NCBI RefSeq assembly: GCF_000711225.1
Contig: NZ_JOMG01000002.1
Coordinates: 2,554,501-2,618,500 of the forward strand
Reading direction: 5' to 3'
Source of the DNA: Pelobacter seleniigenes DSM 18267
GTDB taxonomy: Bacteria; Desulfobacterota; Desulfuromonadia; Desulfuromonadales; Geopsychrobacteraceae
DNA: 64,000 bases
The notes beneath the pieces were generated by a model. It was not told the origin of the DNA, did not search any database, and worked only from the letters and a program-made list of their open reading frames with translations. Below are positions 19,529-29,720 of the stretch, piece by piece. A program made the position numbers and the translations under genes. Every line of letters begins with the position of its first letter. Position 1 is the first letter of the stretch.

Positions 19529-19932
19529 TCCAGACCTCGTTGTTTTGAGTCGACACTAGCAGATGTCCTGGACGAAGGTAACGACAGGAGGGCGACAGGC
19601 CCCCGACAGCAGCCCGTCATGGGGATTTATCTTCGATGATTCGGGGCGGAAGAGTCAAATTTTTCTTGGTAGATCGTTGCTGCCGTTCAGACGGCAGTCC
19701 TGATTTTACAGGTCTTCGCTAGGCCACGAGCCGAATGGCCGCTGGCCACGCTGAGGTGGGTGATCTGCTCATCACTGGGGCCTGTGTTTGTGGTGGCGGT
19801 CAGGGCAGGACGCCGTTGACGACGCGATTTTGCTGGTTTGCGCCCGGATGCAACTGTTTCGACGGCTGATTCGGAAATGCTTATTGCTGATCGGTAACGA
19901 CAGATCACAACCGGTCGGGGGTTGGTTTTTCC
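19529..19932. other. Intergenic space left of the EF-G operon end
   Basis: 404 bp with no convincing gene. It contains a perfect hairpin CTGCCGT-TCAG-ACGGCAG (19680-19697) followed by only a short T-rich stretch, so a weak plus-strand terminator at best. Confidence 0.4.
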
Positions 19933-20883
19933 TTAGCCTTGGCTGTCGTGGTCAGGTTTGCCGGGAGGGAAGGACGGCCTTTGAGCGATGACCGTCGTTG
20001 CCGAGGAAAGCAACGACTTGAACAATTTGAAGATGGCCCAGAGAAAAGCCAGTGGCAGGATGACGGTATTGAGTAAAAAAATGACCAGCAGGGAGACAAA
20101 TTTATCGATCATCTGTCCGCTCCGCTGGCTCAGCCAGCCGCGTAAGCGGTCAAAATCGATGGCTCGCTCGGCCTGGCCGAGACGCGTCCGGAACTGCTGC
20201 CACCAGCTCTCTTCTCCTGCCCCGGTCGCAGGGCTGCTCAATTGTTGCAGCTCTTCGTTGCCGGAGGCAATGACCGCCGTTGCCCGGGTGTAGTCCGCCG
20301 CGAGGAAGGACTGGTAAACCGCTTCATTCAAGCTGGCTGCGAGGGGGACGGCAAAGCGGACCACCACGGCCAGCAGGACCATTTTCCGTGCCAAGGGGAG
20401 CAGTTGCAACGGCTGCTTGCCGGCCGGCAACCAGAGGCCGATCAGCCAGAGCAGCAACGCCAGCGCCCCCAGGATCTCGACCGCAAACCAGGGGCCTATC
20501 GCGATGAGAAACCGCTGGATGCCGAGGGAGGTGACCGCGGCCAGCATCACCCAGGAAAAGCGTTCGACCAGATCGTTGAGGGGATCGAGGATCTGCCCCA
20601 GGGCCAGGTTCAGGCCCAGCCCGGCCGGCGCCAGCTCCAGTTGCGACTCCTGAATGACGGAAATGACCCCATTGGTGAGACGGGCCATGGCAAAGACCGC
20701 AACCGCGCGGGTCAGGGACTCTTCTACCCGCTCGCTGGTGGCCTGATCGACCCGCTGCAACAGGGAATTATCAAAGACCAAGCTGCGGGTTGCGGGGAGC
20801 ATGATCACCGCCAGCAGCACCAGCAGGATCAGGCTGCTGCCCAGCCGGCGTCGGGCAGCTAAGGAGAGGCGAGTCCAAATCAT
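19933..20883 (-). CDS. Uncharacterised inner-membrane protein
   Basis: 316 residues with a cleavable-looking or anchoring N-terminal helix ([21 protein letters not shown]), a central pair of hydrophobic helices (around 95-185) and a C-terminal helix ([24 protein letters not shown]). The long region between is polar and may be periplasmic. I do not recognise a named family. Its ATG overlaps the stop of the EF-G gene (ATGA at 20880-20883), so the two are translated in step. Confidence 0.8.
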   Translation of the reverse strand: MIWTRLSLAARRRLGSSLILLVLLAVIMLPATRSLVFDNSLLQRVDQATSERVEESLTRAVAVFAMARLTNGVISVIQESQLELAPAGLGLNLALGQILDPLNDLVERFSWVMLAAVTSLGIQRFLIAIGPWFAVEILGALALLLWLIGLWLPAGKQPLQLLPLARKMVLLAVVVRFAVPLAASLNEAVYQSFLAADYTRATAVIASGNEELQQLSSPATGAGEESWWQQFRTRLGQAERAIDFDRLRGWLSQRSGQMIDKFVSLLVIFLLNTVILPLAFLWAIFKLFKSLLSSATTVIAQRPSFPPGKPDHDSQG

Positions 20884-22949
20884 CGTGGCAGGCCGAAGGT
20901 CTTCAACGTTTCCGGGGGCGCCTGGGCAAAGTGGGAAAATTCCATGGTGAAGCTGCCTTGTCCTTTGGTTGCACTGCGCAGTTCGGTCATATAGCCGAAC
21001 ATCTCCAGCAACGGCACTGTGGCCCGGATCACATCTTGGCCGGGGCGCGAGACAATTCCTTCCACCTGCCCCCGTTTCTGATTAAGGCTGCTCATGACCC
21101 GGCCGGTATAATCGGAAGGGGCGACCAGCTCAAGGGCCATGACCGGCTCGAGCAGGGTTGGTTTTCCCTTGCTCAAGGCTTGGGGAACCGCTCGGCTGAT
21201 GGCCGCGAAAATCCCCAGATCGGTGGTCTTGTTACTTTCATACGGTAGCTCGATAATCGTCAGTCGCAGGTCGGTCAGCGGATAGCCCGCGGCCGGACCG
21301 GACTGACAGGCTGCGGCCAGTTTTTGGCGGATCAGATCCGCCAGCAGCGGTGGCCAGGGCGCGAGGCGTTCCTCCGCCACCACAATGTCCAGACCGCTTT
21401 TGCGGGCTGTTGGCGTGACTTCGAGGGTGACGGCACCGTAATGCAATTTGCCGTCGATGTCGCGTTCGAAGATTTCTTTCTGGCGGGCGGCGGTGAGGAT
21501 GGTTTCTCGATAAACGACCTGTGGCCGACCGGTCACCACCGCAACGCCAAAATCGGTATGCAACCGCTGTACAATGACTTCCAGGTGCAGCTCGCCCATT
21601 CCGGTCAGTAAGGTCTGGCCGGTTTCCGGATCTTCCTTGACGCGAAAGGTGGGGTCTTCCCATTGCAGCTTTTCCAGGGCCAGGGGCAGTTTGTCCCGAT
21701 CCTCGACGGTCTTCGCTTCCACAGCCAGGGACACTACCGGCTCCGGGTATTCCAAGCCGCGCAGCTGCAGCGGCTCGGCGGCGGCGCTGATGGTGTCTCC
21801 GGTAAGGACATTTTTGAGGCCGGTCGCCGCGACAATGTCGCCGGCTTCAGCCAGGTCGATTCTTTCCCGCTTGTGGGCATGCATGCGGAACAGCCGGGCG
21901 ACTTTTTCGACCCCTTCGGTCCTGCTGTTGTAGACGTTCTCACCAGGTTTGAGTCGGCCCGAATAAATGCGCAGATAGGTCAGCTTTCGCCCCTCGTCAG
22001 CGATGACTTTAAAGGCCAGGGCGCAGAGACTGCGGTCCGGATCGGTGGGCAGCGCGACTTTTTCCCGCGTGTCGAGACGCACTGCCGGGGCCGGAGGCGT
22101 ATCCAGGGGGGAGGGGAGCAGGGCGCAGATCATATCGAGAAGCGGCTGAATGCCTTTGTTGCGCAGGGCCGAGCCGAGCAGGACCGGGAAGATCTCACCG
22201 CGGATAACCCCATTGCGTAGCGCGGCCAGCAGCCGCTGCGAGTCAATGGCATTTCCCTCCAGGATATCGTTGAGAATGCTGTCATCGAAATCGGCGGCGG
22301 CCTCTAGCAGTTTCTCGCGCGCTGCGGCGACCTGCTCCTGCAGTTCCGCCGGGATCCGGTCGGTGCTGACCGTTTTTCCCTGATCGTCGGCACTGAAAGT
22401 GATGGTCTGTTCATTGACCAGGTCGATGACGCCGCGGAAATTTTCTTCACTGCCCACTGGCAACTGCAGCAGCACCGGCGTGGCTTGCAGCTTTTCGCTG
22501 ATGTCGGTCAGGACCTGCTGGTAATCCGCACCAATACGGTCCATTTTGTTGATCAGGCAGATCCGTGGGACCTGATAACGGGCTGCTTGGCGCCAGACCG
22601 ATTCGCTTTGCGGCTGCACCCCTTCGACCGCACTGAAAATAGCGACCGCGCCGTCGAGCGCTCGCAGGGAACGTTCCACTTCGATGGTAAAATCGATATG
22701 GCCGGGGGTGTCGATGAGATTGAAGGTATGTCCCAGCCAACTGCAGGTGGTGGCTGTCGCGGTAATGGTGATGCCGCGTTGCTGCTCCTGCTCCATCCAG
22801 TCCATCACCGCCAGACCGTCATGGACCTCGCCCATTTTATGGATTGCTCCGGTATAGAACAGTATCCGTTCGGAAACCGTCGTTTTCCCGGCATCGATAT
22901 GTGAGATAATGCCGAAATTGCGGATTTTGCCGAGTTCTGGGTGTGTCAT
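20880..22949 (-). CDS. fusA: Elongation factor G paralogue
   Basis: 689 residues with all GTPase motifs: [13 protein letters not shown] (G1), [10 protein letters not shown] (G2), DTPGH (G3), NKMD (G4). Domains II-V follow, ending in a normal EF-G domain IV/V ([29 protein letters not shown]). It is not next to rpsL/rpsG or tuf, so it is likely a second EF-G copy with a translocation or ribosome-recycling role rather than the main one (inference). GAGG lies before the ATG. It stands in an operon of unusual partners. Confidence 0.93.
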   Translation of the reverse strand: MTHPELGKIRNFGIISHIDAGKTTVSERILFYTGAIHKMGEVHDGLAVMDWMEQEQQRGITITATATTCSWLGHTFNLIDTPGHIDFTIEVERSLRALDGAVAIFSAVEGVQPQSESVWRQAARYQVPRICLINKMDRIGADYQQVLTDISEKLQATPVLLQLPVGSEENFRGVIDLVNEQTITFSADDQGKTVSTDRIPAELQEQVAAAREKLLEAAADFDDSILNDILEGNAIDSQRLLAALRNGVIRGEIFPVLLGSALRNKGIQPLLDMICALLPSPLDTPPAPAVRLDTREKVALPTDPDRSLCALAFKVIADEGRKLTYLRIYSGRLKPGENVYNSRTEGVEKVARLFRMHAHKRERIDLAEAGDIVAATGLKNVLTGDTISAAAEPLQLRGLEYPEPVVSLAVEAKTVEDRDKLPLALEKLQWEDPTFRVKEDPETGQTLLTGMGELHLEVIVQRLHTDFGVAVVTGRPQVVYRETILTAARQKEIFERDIDGKLHYGAVTLEVTPTARKSGLDIVVAEERLAPWPPLLADLIRQKLAAACQSGPAAGYPLTDLRLTIIELPYESNKTTDLGIFAAISRAVPQALSKGKPTLLEPVMALELVAPSDYTGRVMSSLNQKRGQVEGIVSRPGQDVIRATVPLLEMFGYMTELRSATKGQGSFTMEFSHFAQAPPETLKTFGLPR

Positions 22950-22964
22950 GGAGACCTCAGTCGA

Positions 22965-24767
22965 TTATCTGGAATTGAGCTGCTGTAAAAGCTCCTGGTC
23001 AAGGCCGTTCAATTGGAGGTATTCCCGCTCCAGTTCTTCGATATGGAAATAGTCCAGGCCGCTATTGGCGATAAAGTCGTCGCGCAGGGCCAGATTTTCG
23101 CAGGCTACAACCTCCGGCAACAGTTGCCGCAGGTAGAGGACCTCTTTCTGAATATCGAAAATGACTGCCTGAAACAGTTCCGCGCTGAGTGGCTGCTCAA
23201 GCTGGCCACGGACAGTCAGTTCATCGTTGAGTTCCTGGAAAATCTGTTCCTGCTCGGTTCTGGTGTCGTAGCGGTAATAATGCCGGCGGACCCGTTCGCG
23301 GACCCCCTTGAACATGGTTTTGTAGAGATGCTCCTCATGCTCGATCATTTTCAGGTTGGCCTGCAGGCGTTGCACGGACGACACTCCGGCGCCGAGTTCT
23401 TCCAGCCCTTTTTGCAGACACTCAAGCTTGCGGCGGCCGTAACGGCCAAGGTAGCGGCTTTGCATGATGTCGTCAAAAAACAACCGGTTGAACAGGTTCT
23501 TGTCCAGTTTGTTGAATTCCTGTCGATTCTGGAACAGACTGCTGAGCCAGTCCGGGCTGGAATGGAAATTGTCCATAAAAGCGATCCGGCTGAGCTGGGT
23601 CAGGGTGGTGTCGTAACGGTCAAAAAAGGTAATAATGCTGGAAAAATCTTCCAGCAAAGAGAGTGGCGCCCCATCTCGAATATGCTCGTCAAACAACTGT
23701 CCGGTTTCCAGCAACATCTGTTCAAAGCCATTGTCGTGGCGGCGGCGTGCTTTCTGTTTGGCAAACAGGATCTGCGCCATATCCTGATTGTGAAGGCCTT
23801 TTTCCTGCAGCAAATCATGAAGGATATCCCGAGTGATCGCCATGTACTCCGGCTCACGAGCAATCCGGCCACTCTCTGGTTGCAGTTTGCGGTCCAGGGC
23901 GTCGAGCAGGTCGAGAGGAATTTCCCGGCGCAGGGCCAGGGTCTTGAGGCGGAGCAAACGGGCATGCTGCGCCTGGTCGATGCGGCCCTGGCGGTAGGCT
24001 TCGATCAACACCCTTTTATAATCATCGATGATGCGATAATTGTCCCGGTGGCGATATCTGACATCAATGGCGATGCGTTCCTGCTGGTAGGGGTCCAGGC
24101 GGAGGTTTTCCGCCAGCTCCTCCAGCAGCTCATGCTGGCTGGCGCTGATTTTGCGGCTGCGGTAGTAGACGTTCTGGAACTCTTGCTGAAAATGGCGGCC
24201 TTTGCTATTGGTCAGCCGGATCAGAAAGACGGCGCAGCCCTCCGGCAGCAGGGTGCGCAAGGTTTCTGCCAGCAGGGAGTCGTCGCGCTGATTCAGTTTG
24301 CTGAGGCGTTTGAGAGGTTTGCCAAGCTTGCGCAGAATCTGTTGCTGTTTGTGGATGTTATTGTTGCCGCTCAGACCGTCGACAAAGAAAAAGAAGTTAT
24401 CGACCGCATGCCCCTGGCGGAAAATTTCGTCGTAAGGCTGCTGGAACCGCGGGTGATCGCTGATGGTCAACTGCCCGTCTTGGTCGTAACCGGCGCCGAG
24501 CAGGATCAGACGGTTGTGAATCGCCGGTTTGGTCAGATCGGCAAGGGGCTGCTCCACCCCGAACATGTATGCGCAGAAGGTTCCGCCGATGCCGGTCTGG
24601 ATAACTTCGTCCGCGGTCAGAGTCAATTCGCTGCCCGGCGCGAAAAAACGCAACTCATTTTCGGCCACCTGGAAGAAGTGCTGGTGAGCCGATCGGCAAC
24701 CGGCGGCGGTCGCATAATACTCTACCGAGTCGTTGATCTGCCCGTGCAGCCGTAATTCAGGGCTCAT
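22965..24767 (-). CDS. Conserved protein of unknown function (possibly TIGR04442 family)
   Basis: 600 residues, mostly charged alpha-helix in the C-terminal two thirds, no signal peptide or membrane segment. The N-terminal part contains strands such as NRLILLGAGYDQDG and NFFFFVDGLSGNNN. I recall a Geobacter-associated family of this length (TIGR04442) but cannot confirm membership. Its start overlaps the stop of the MBL-fold gene (ATGA, 24764-24767), and the EF-G gene follows 15 bp later, pointing to a shared function around translation or RNA. No catalytic motif seen. Confidence 0.8.
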   Translation of the reverse strand: MSPELRLHGQINDSVEYYATAAGCRSAHQHFFQVAENELRFFAPGSELTLTADEVIQTGIGGTFCAYMFGVEQPLADLTKPAIHNRLILLGAGYDQDGQLTISDHPRFQQPYDEIFRQGHAVDNFFFFVDGLSGNNNIHKQQQILRKLGKPLKRLSKLNQRDDSLLAETLRTLLPEGCAVFLIRLTNSKGRHFQQEFQNVYYRSRKISASQHELLEELAENLRLDPYQQERIAIDVRYRHRDNYRIIDDYKRVLIEAYRQGRIDQAQHARLLRLKTLALRREIPLDLLDALDRKLQPESGRIAREPEYMAITRDILHDLLQEKGLHNQDMAQILFAKQKARRRHDNGFEQMLLETGQLFDEHIRDGAPLSLLEDFSSIITFFDRYDTTLTQLSRIAFMDNFHSSPDWLSSLFQNRQEFNKLDKNLFNRLFFDDIMQSRYLGRYGRRKLECLQKGLEELGAGVSSVQRLQANLKMIEHEEHLYKTMFKGVRERVRRHYYRYDTRTEQEQIFQELNDELTVRGQLEQPLSAELFQAVIFDIQKEVLYLRQLLPEVVACENLALRDDFIANSGLDYFHIEELEREYLQLNGLDQELLQQLNSR

Positions 24768-25573
24768 GGTTCGACCTGTTCCGCGACTTCGGTGGCAACC
24801 TCAAGACAGAGGTGCTGGCCGTCGTAAGCGAGATTGATCCCGTCAGGCAGTTCGGCATCATCGCGCAGATGTTCGACATCGTGGCTGAGATGGGTGAGCA
24901 GGGTCTGCCGGGCACCGATGGTTTTGGCCATGGCAACAGCCTGGGGAATGTTGAAGTGACTGGCATGCGGTTTGAAACGGAGCCCGTCCAGAATCAGCAG
25001 GTCGAGTCCTTTCAGCAGTTCCAGCGAATGTTGCGGGATGGCATTGCAGTCGGTCAGATAGGCGAAGGGCCCGCAGCGATAGCCGGTACTGACCCCGTAA
25101 CCGTGTTGCAGGGGGAGCGGGGTTATCTCCAGTCCGCCCAGGGTGACGCTGCCGGCAATCGGGCATAACCGCAGGTTGGGGATATAGCCACTGTGCTCGG
25201 CCGGGTCGAAAATATAGCAGAAGCTACGTCTGATCCGGGCCAGGGTTTCTTCGCTGCCGTAAAGCGGGATCGGTTCGGGGGAGAACAGGCTGAAGCTGCG
25301 CAGATCGTCAATTCCGTGCAGATGATCGGCGTGACTGTGAGTGTAGAGGACCGCATCGACATGACGCATGCCTTCGCGCAGGGCCTGCTGGCGAAGATCG
25401 GTTGAGGTATCGATCAGGATGTTGTATTTTCCATAGCTGAGGAGAATACTGCAGCGGGTTCGCTGATTGTACGGGTGGCTGGACGAGCAGACCGCGCAAT
25501 TGCAGCCGATGACCGGGACTCCGGTACTGGTCCCTGTCCCCAGAACGGTGATTTTTAATTTTTGAGACTGCAT
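24764..25573 (-). CDS. MBL-fold metallohydrolase (PhnP/lipoate-type phosphodiesterase family)
   Basis: About 269 residues. Starts with the GTGTSTGVPVIGC segment and CNCAVC cysteine pair seen in PhnP-like proteins, followed by the metal-binding motif THSHADHLHGIDDL, further histidines (LPLQHG, THLSHD) and DCNAIP. Expected to hydrolyse phosphodiester or related bonds; the substrate is not clear, and PhnP-like cyclic phosphodiesterase is one option. The ATG at 25573 is preferred; a TTG at 25591 is possible. Neither has a good ribosome site. First gene of the coupled four-gene operon. Confidence 0.9.
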   Translation of the reverse strand: MQSQKLKITVLGTGTSTGVPVIGCNCAVCSSSHPYNQRTRCSILLSYGKYNILIDTSTDLRQQALREGMRHVDAVLYTHSHADHLHGIDDLRSFSLFSPEPIPLYGSEETLARIRRSFCYIFDPAEHSGYIPNLRLCPIAGSVTLGGLEITPLPLQHGYGVSTGYRCGPFAYLTDCNAIPQHSLELLKGLDLLILDGLRFKPHASHFNIPQAVAMAKTIGARQTLLTHLSHDVEHLRDDAELPDGINLAYDGQHLCLEVATEVAEQVEP

Positions 25574-25863
25574 AAGCGGGCCGCTGGTCAATGAAGATGG
25601 CGTCGCAATAGATTTTCACAACTGCGTTACGTTGGTTTCTCGGGACCCCGACCACCCCTGCGGGTCGACACCTCCACTCCCCTGTCAGGCTTGGTCGGCC
25701 GAAATTGTGACTTGGCCATCGAATTCTATTTTACGTGTGTCCATTCCAGAAAAGGCTGGTAATTCTTCGAGTAATCTAGCATTTTGCCACTATGGCAGAC
25801 AATAGCTGATTGTGGTTCACGCTTCATATGCCGGCTGCAGGCTTTCGCAGAGGAAATCGAAAA

Positions 25864-26028
25864 ATGGAAAATAAATCGCAGGGCATCTGTAAACTTTGCC
25901 GGCGTTGTATCCGGCACTGCAAACAGCCCCTCAGCATCGTGATGCTTGATTGTCCCCGCTTCCAGCCGCGCCCCTTTAAATCGGAAGAGTTCCGCTTTGC
26001 CCAGCTGGATCTGTTCGGTGACGACTGA
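25864..26028 (+). CDS. Small Cys-rich protein, 54 residues
   Basis: Begins with GAGGAAA about nine bases upstream of the ATG. The sequence carries CKLCRRCIRHC and a later Cys before PRFQPRPF, enough for a small zinc or iron-sulfur site, and ends in acidic DLFGDD. No signal peptide. It lies alone between the MBL and metX genes, convergent with metX. Function unknown. Confidence 0.65.
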   Translation: MENKSQGICKLCRRCIRHCKQPLSIVMLDCPRFQPRPFKSEEFRFAQLDLFGDD

Positions 26029-26059
26029 ATCGGCCCTTCTTTTTACTCGTCCAACAGCA

Positions 26060-27178
26060 TCAGGCCGGGGCCAGTTTATCGAGAAATTTTTTGAGATAGG
26101 GGATGAACTTCTCCGGTTCCACCAGAAACGAATCGTGACCATAGTCTGACTCGATCAGGTGGTATTCGACCGGCTTGTTGAGTCGTTCGAGTTCATGGAC
26201 CAGTTCTTCGGTCTGGCGGGGGGGATAAAGCCAGTCCGAGGTGAACGCGAACCAGAGGGAGGGGCAGCTCAGCCGGCCCAGGGCTTCGGTCAGGGAGTCG
26301 AAATTCCAGGACACATCGTATAAATCAAGGGCTTTGGCCAGATAGAGAAAAGCGTTGGTGTCAAACCGATCGATGAAATTCCCGCCGTTGTAGTCCAGAT
26401 AGCGTTCAATCTCGAATTTCCCGAAAAAATCGAACATTCCGTCGCGAACGGAAAAGCGCCGGCCGAATTTCAGCAGCATGGAAGCGTCGGACAAAAAGGA
26501 GATGTGGCCGACTGCCCTGGCCAGGGACAGGCCGTCCGCAGGGGGGTGTTCGGGTTGATAGTTCCCCTTTTTCCAGAGCGGATCGTTATAAATTGCCTGG
26601 CGGGCAAGGGCATTCAAGGCAATGGCCATGGGCGAGGTCCGGCCGGTCCCGGCAATGGGCACGATGGCACGGACCATCTCGGGGAAATTGATTCCCCATT
26701 CCAGCGCTTGCATGGCGCCCATGGAACCCCCGACCACGGCCAGCAGCGAGGTGATGCCCAGCCGATCAAGCAGCAGTTTCTGCGCCCTGACCATGTCACG
26801 AACCATGATCACCGGAAAACTGAGGCGATAGGGACGCCCGGTGCGCGGATTGGTGCTGGTCGGCCCGGTCGATCCCTTGCAGGAGCCGATGGTGTTACTG
26901 CAGATGACAAAGAAGCGGTTGGTGTCGAGGACTTTGCCGGGGCCGATCATGTTGTCCCACCAGCCGGGCTTGCGTTCGTCCTGAGTGTGGAAGCCAGCCG
27001 CATGGGCGTCACCGGTCCAGGCGTGGGTCGCCAGGATAACATTCGATTTATCCGGGTTCAGAACCCCGTAGGTCTCGTAGGCCAGGGTCAAGGGGCCGAG
27101 CAGACGGCCGCTTTCCAGCTGCAGCTCAGTGTCAAACTCTGCGTATTCGGTTTTTACCAGTCCAACACTGTTTTCCAA
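26060..27178 (-). CDS. metX: Homoserine O-acetyltransferase
   Basis: Acetylates homoserine in methionine synthesis. 372 residues, alpha/beta hydrolase fold with nucleophile elbow [25 protein letters not shown], and the catalytic Asp and His near FTSDWLYPP and YGHDSF. The start is TTG at 27178, supported by AAAGGA six bases upstream. A SAM-I riboswitch on the same strand at 27413-27556 explains its regulation by S-adenosylmethionine. Confidence 0.96.
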   Translation of the reverse strand: MENSVGLVKTEYAEFDTELQLESGRLLGPLTLAYETYGVLNPDKSNVILATHAWTGDAHAAGFHTQDERKPGWWDNMIGPGKVLDTNRFFVICSNTIGSCKGSTGPTSTNPRTGRPYRLSFPVIMVRDMVRAQKLLLDRLGITSLLAVVGGSMGAMQALEWGINFPEMVRAIVPIAGTGRTSPMAIALNALARQAIYNDPLWKKGNYQPEHPPADGLSLARAVGHISFLSDASMLLKFGRRFSVRDGMFDFFGKFEIERYLDYNGGNFIDRFDTNAFLYLAKALDLYDVSWNFDSLTEALGRLSCPSLWFAFTSDWLYPPRQTEELVHELERLNKPVEYHLIESDYGHDSFLVEPEKFIPYLKKFLDKLAPA

Positions 27179-27357
27179 TCTTCATCCTTTTACAAGGCAG
27201 TCGCCGCTAACCGTTATTGAAAAATCCTGCTGCGGGCTTCTGCAAACAGGGGTGGGGCGATTTCTCCAATCCAACAGGTCTGTATCCCCAGCCTTGATTT
27301 TGCTCGCCTCTTCCTGGCCTTTGCAGACTCAGTTCAGTCGGTCTGCTGAGCAAATAA

Positions 27358-27392
27358 CAAAGGCCCCTCCCGGAAGTCGGGAGGGGCCTTTG
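27358..27392 (-). terminator. Riboswitch-controlled intrinsic terminator before metX
   Basis: A perfect 15-bp stem, CAAAGGCCCCTCCCG (27358-27372) with CGGGAGGGGCCTTTG (27378-27392), loop of five. On the minus strand it is followed by TTATTT. It sits directly downstream of the SAM-I aptamer and is its likely expression platform. Confidence 0.8.
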
Positions 27393-27412
27393 CGGGATAC
27401 TGTGGAAATAAT

Positions 27413-27556
27413 CGTCTCGCAGGCTCCGTCCCCATCTGTCCCAGGCTGGTGTTCCAGCAGGGCAGGAATTGGCACCGGACAGTCTGGTTGCTCACAGAGA
27501 ACCCCGGTTGCCGTGGCTTCAAAGGGCCTTTCCCTCCACCACTCTTGATAAAGACG
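27413..27556 (-). promoter_or_regulatory. SAM-I (S-box) riboswitch aptamer upstream of metX
   Basis: Read on the minus strand, the S-box core is clear: TTTATCAAGAG, GGTGGAGGGA, GGCCC, TGAAGCC, CGGCAACC, then GGTGCCAATTCC. The P1 helix closes with CGTCT at the 5' side and AGACG at the 3' side. It is followed by a terminator and then metX, so high SAM should switch metX off. Confidence 0.93.
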
Positions 27557-27842
27557 TCTGAATTTGATGCTCGTGGAGTGTGACTCTAGCTTTCCGGGGT
27601 AGATTTGTCAATCGTCCGCATGCGGGAGGGCCATTTTCTCGGTCCGAACAATTGCAGGTATTTGCTCAAAAAATAGCCAGTAGTGATTAAAAAGTAGGCA
27701 ATGTGGGCGGCTTCCAGGGGCGAACTTCTAAAAAAGCAGTCGGTTATAAAGCGGCATGACAATTGAATGTGGACAGCGGTTTCAGAATTGATCGGGCTCG
27801 ACGATGACGTCGGGCGTTTACATGAGACGAGGAGGTCTGGTT

Positions 27843-29057
27843 ATGGAAGTGTCGCTTCTGGCGTTACGACACAGTGGGGACGTATTGTTCCTTTTGCTTG
27901 GTGCGGTCATGGTTTTTGCCATGCACGCGGGTTTCGCGTTTCTTGAAGTCGGTTCTGTCCGCGAAAAAAACCAGGTGAACGCATTTGTCAAAATCCTTTC
28001 TGATTGGTCTGTTTCCACGGTCGTTTATTTTCTGATCGGTTACCCCATTTCCTACGGAATCAATTTCTTCACTTCGGCAAGCGGCCTGCTTGGCCAGAAT
28101 CAGGGCTATGAGTTGGTGCGGTTTTTTTTCCTGCTCTGTTTTGCCGCTTGTATTCCCGCCATTATCTCCGGCGGTATCGCCGAACGTGCCAAATTTTGGC
28201 CCCAGGTCTGTGCCGGGGCAATTTTCGCCGGAATTTCCTACCCGCTTTTTGAATCGCTGATCTGGGGACAGAACAGTGCCGGGCTGCAGGGCTTTTTCAA
28301 GGCGACGCTGGGCGCCCCTTTTCATGATTTCGCCGGTAGTGTCGTGGTCCATTCCATCGGCGGCTGGTTGGCGCTGCCGGCTATTGTCGTGCTCGGACCG
28401 CGCCTGGGGCGCTATGTGCGCGGGCGCAGCCAGGCCATCCCGATCAGTAATATCCCCTTTCTGGCCCTGGGGAGTTGGATTCTTGCGGTCGGCTGGTTTG
28501 GCTTTAATGTGATGAGTGCCCAGTCCCTGGAAGGAGTTTCCGGGCTGGTGGCGGTCAATTCGCTGATGGCCATGGTCGGCGGGGTCTTGTTTGCCCTGAT
28601 CGCGGGTCGGAACGATCCGGGCTTTGTGCATAACGGTGCTTTGGCCGGCTTGATCGCCATCTGTGCCGGCTCCGACCTGATACACCCGATCGGAGCCTTC
28701 CTGGTTGGCGGTATCGGATCCCTGATCTTCGTGTTCGGTTTCAAGTATGAACAGGAAAAACTCCGCATCGATGATGTTCTGGGGGTTTGGCCGCTGCACG
28801 GAGTGGTCGGCAGCTGGGGCGGGACCGCCGCCGGTATCTTCGGATCGCAGGCCCTGGGTGGCCTGGGTGGGGTGTCCTTCCTGGCCCAGTTGGCCGGCAG
28901 CCTGCTGGCCGTCGTTTACGCATTGGTGACGGGCTTTGTGGTGTACCGGATTATTCATCGGGTCAGCGGCTTCCGGTTGGATGAGGAGAAGGAATTTGCC
29001 GGCGCTGATTTAAGCATTCATCAGATCAATGCGTATCCCGAGGAAAATCTTAAGTGA
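27843..29057 (+). CDS. amt: Ammonium transporter (Amt/MEP/Rh family)
   Basis: 404 residues with eleven hydrophobic segments. Family landmarks: AFLEVGSVREKNQ, FDFAG-type HDFAGSVVVHSIGGW (first pore His), FGFNVMSAQS, and LHGVVGSWGG (second pore His). The ATG at 27843 has GAGGAGG seven bases before it. No glnK/glnB gene follows, unlike many amt operons; a terminator comes instead. Confidence 0.95.
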   Translation: MEVSLLALRHSGDVLFLLLGAVMVFAMHAGFAFLEVGSVREKNQVNAFVKILSDWSVSTVVYFLIGYPISYGINFFTSASGLLGQNQGYELVRFFFLLCFAACIPAIISGGIAERAKFWPQVCAGAIFAGISYPLFESLIWGQNSAGLQGFFKATLGAPFHDFAGSVVVHSIGGWLALPAIVVLGPRLGRYVRGRSQAIPISNIPFLALGSWILAVGWFGFNVMSAQSLEGVSGLVAVNSLMAMVGGVLFALIAGRNDPGFVHNGALAGLIAICAGSDLIHPIGAFLVGGIGSLIFVFGFKYEQEKLRIDDVLGVWPLHGVVGSWGGTAAGIFGSQALGGLGGVSFLAQLAGSLLAVVYALVTGFVVYRIIHRVSGFRLDEEKEFAGADLSIHQINAYPEENLK

Positions 29058-29152
29058 AAACTAATTTCTGCTGTGATTTGACGCATTGAAATGACGTAGT
29101 AAAATAAAGAAAAAAGTCACTTTACGGAAGGCCGTGGCAGCCTTCTGTCTTG

Positions 29153-29193
29153 CCCTGGACGTCCTTTTCCCTCCTGGACGCCAGGGTTTTTTT
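29153..29193 (+). terminator. Terminator after the ammonium transporter gene
   Basis: CCCTGG-A-CGTCC pairs with GGACG-CCAGGG (one bulged A) and is followed by seven T residues. Confidence 0.75.
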
Positions 29194-29211
29194 ATCTTAT
29201 TTCGGTGCTTC

Positions 29212-29249
29212 AAAAAAACGAGGCAACCGCTTTGGTGGCGGCGCCTCGT
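29212..29249 (-). terminator. Terminator of the Rrf2-family gene
   Basis: On the minus strand ACGAGGC.. pairs with ..GCCTCGT around a GC-rich inner stem, followed by a run of seven T residues. Confidence 0.75.
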
Positions 29250-29279
29250 CAGAATTGATCGGTCTGTGGTGGCCTGGCG

Positions 29280-29720
29280 TCAGCCGGCCTGCTGTCTGGC
29301 TTTCTCCAGCTTGACCTGCTGTTGCCTGACCAGGTCGGCAACGGTATAGCGTTTCAGCACTTTGGCCATTTCGGTCTGCGCTTCGGTCCAGACGTCATGG
29401 GCCGAACAAAAAATGTCGCGTGCACAGCTTTCGGAATCAAGCAGGCAGTGATTGAGTTTCAGCTGTCCTTCTTCTGCCTGAAGGACATCCAACATGGTGA
29501 TCTCTTCCGGCCCCCTGGCCAGGAGGAAACCTCCGCCAACGCCACGTTGAGAACTGACAATCCCGGCTTTGATCAGTGGCTGGAGGATTTTGGTTAGAAA
29601 CGCCGGGGTGACGTCCTGGGTGCGGCAGATATCCTTTTTAAGGACAATTTCATCTTTCGGCTGTTGCGCCAGATAGATGACAGTTCTGACAGCATATTCA
29701 GTTGCACGTGTAATAACCAC
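29280..29720 (-). CDS. Rrf2-family transcriptional regulator
   Basis: 146 residues. An N-terminal winged helix (TRATEYAVRTVIYLAQQP, FLTKILQPLIKAGIV, SQRGVGGGFLLAR) precedes three cysteines spaced C-x6-C-x5-C (NHCLLDSESCARDIFC), consistent with an iron-sulfur sensor such as IscR, NsrR or RsrR types. GTG start with GGGAGG seven bases upstream. No isc or suf genes are adjacent, so its targets lie elsewhere. It has its own terminator. Confidence 0.9.
   Translation of the reverse strand: MVITRATEYAVRTVIYLAQQPKDEIVLKKDICRTQDVTPAFLTKILQPLIKAGIVSSQRGVGGGFLLARGPEEITMLDVLQAEEGQLKLNHCLLDSESCARDIFCSAHDVWTEAQTEMAKVLKRYTVADLVRQQQVKLEKARQQAG

Larger units (their letters stand above)
27179..27842. other. 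Divergent regulatory region between metX and the ammonium transporter
   Basis: Leftward it holds the SAM-I riboswitch and its terminator for metX. Between 27560 and 27800 lie the promoters for metX and, divergently, for the transporter. I could not place a clear -35/-10 or sigma-54 site there. Confidence 0.5.

Noticed and set aside
23013-24755. 580-residue plus-strand frame opposite the conserved unknown
   Set aside because: The minus-strand gene has coupled start and stop codons with its neighbours. The plus-strand frame has no start site and looks like an antisense shadow.
27600-27842. Sigma-54 promoter for the ammonium transporter
   Set aside because: No GG-N10-GC pair with flanking TGGCAC..TTGC-like context was found.
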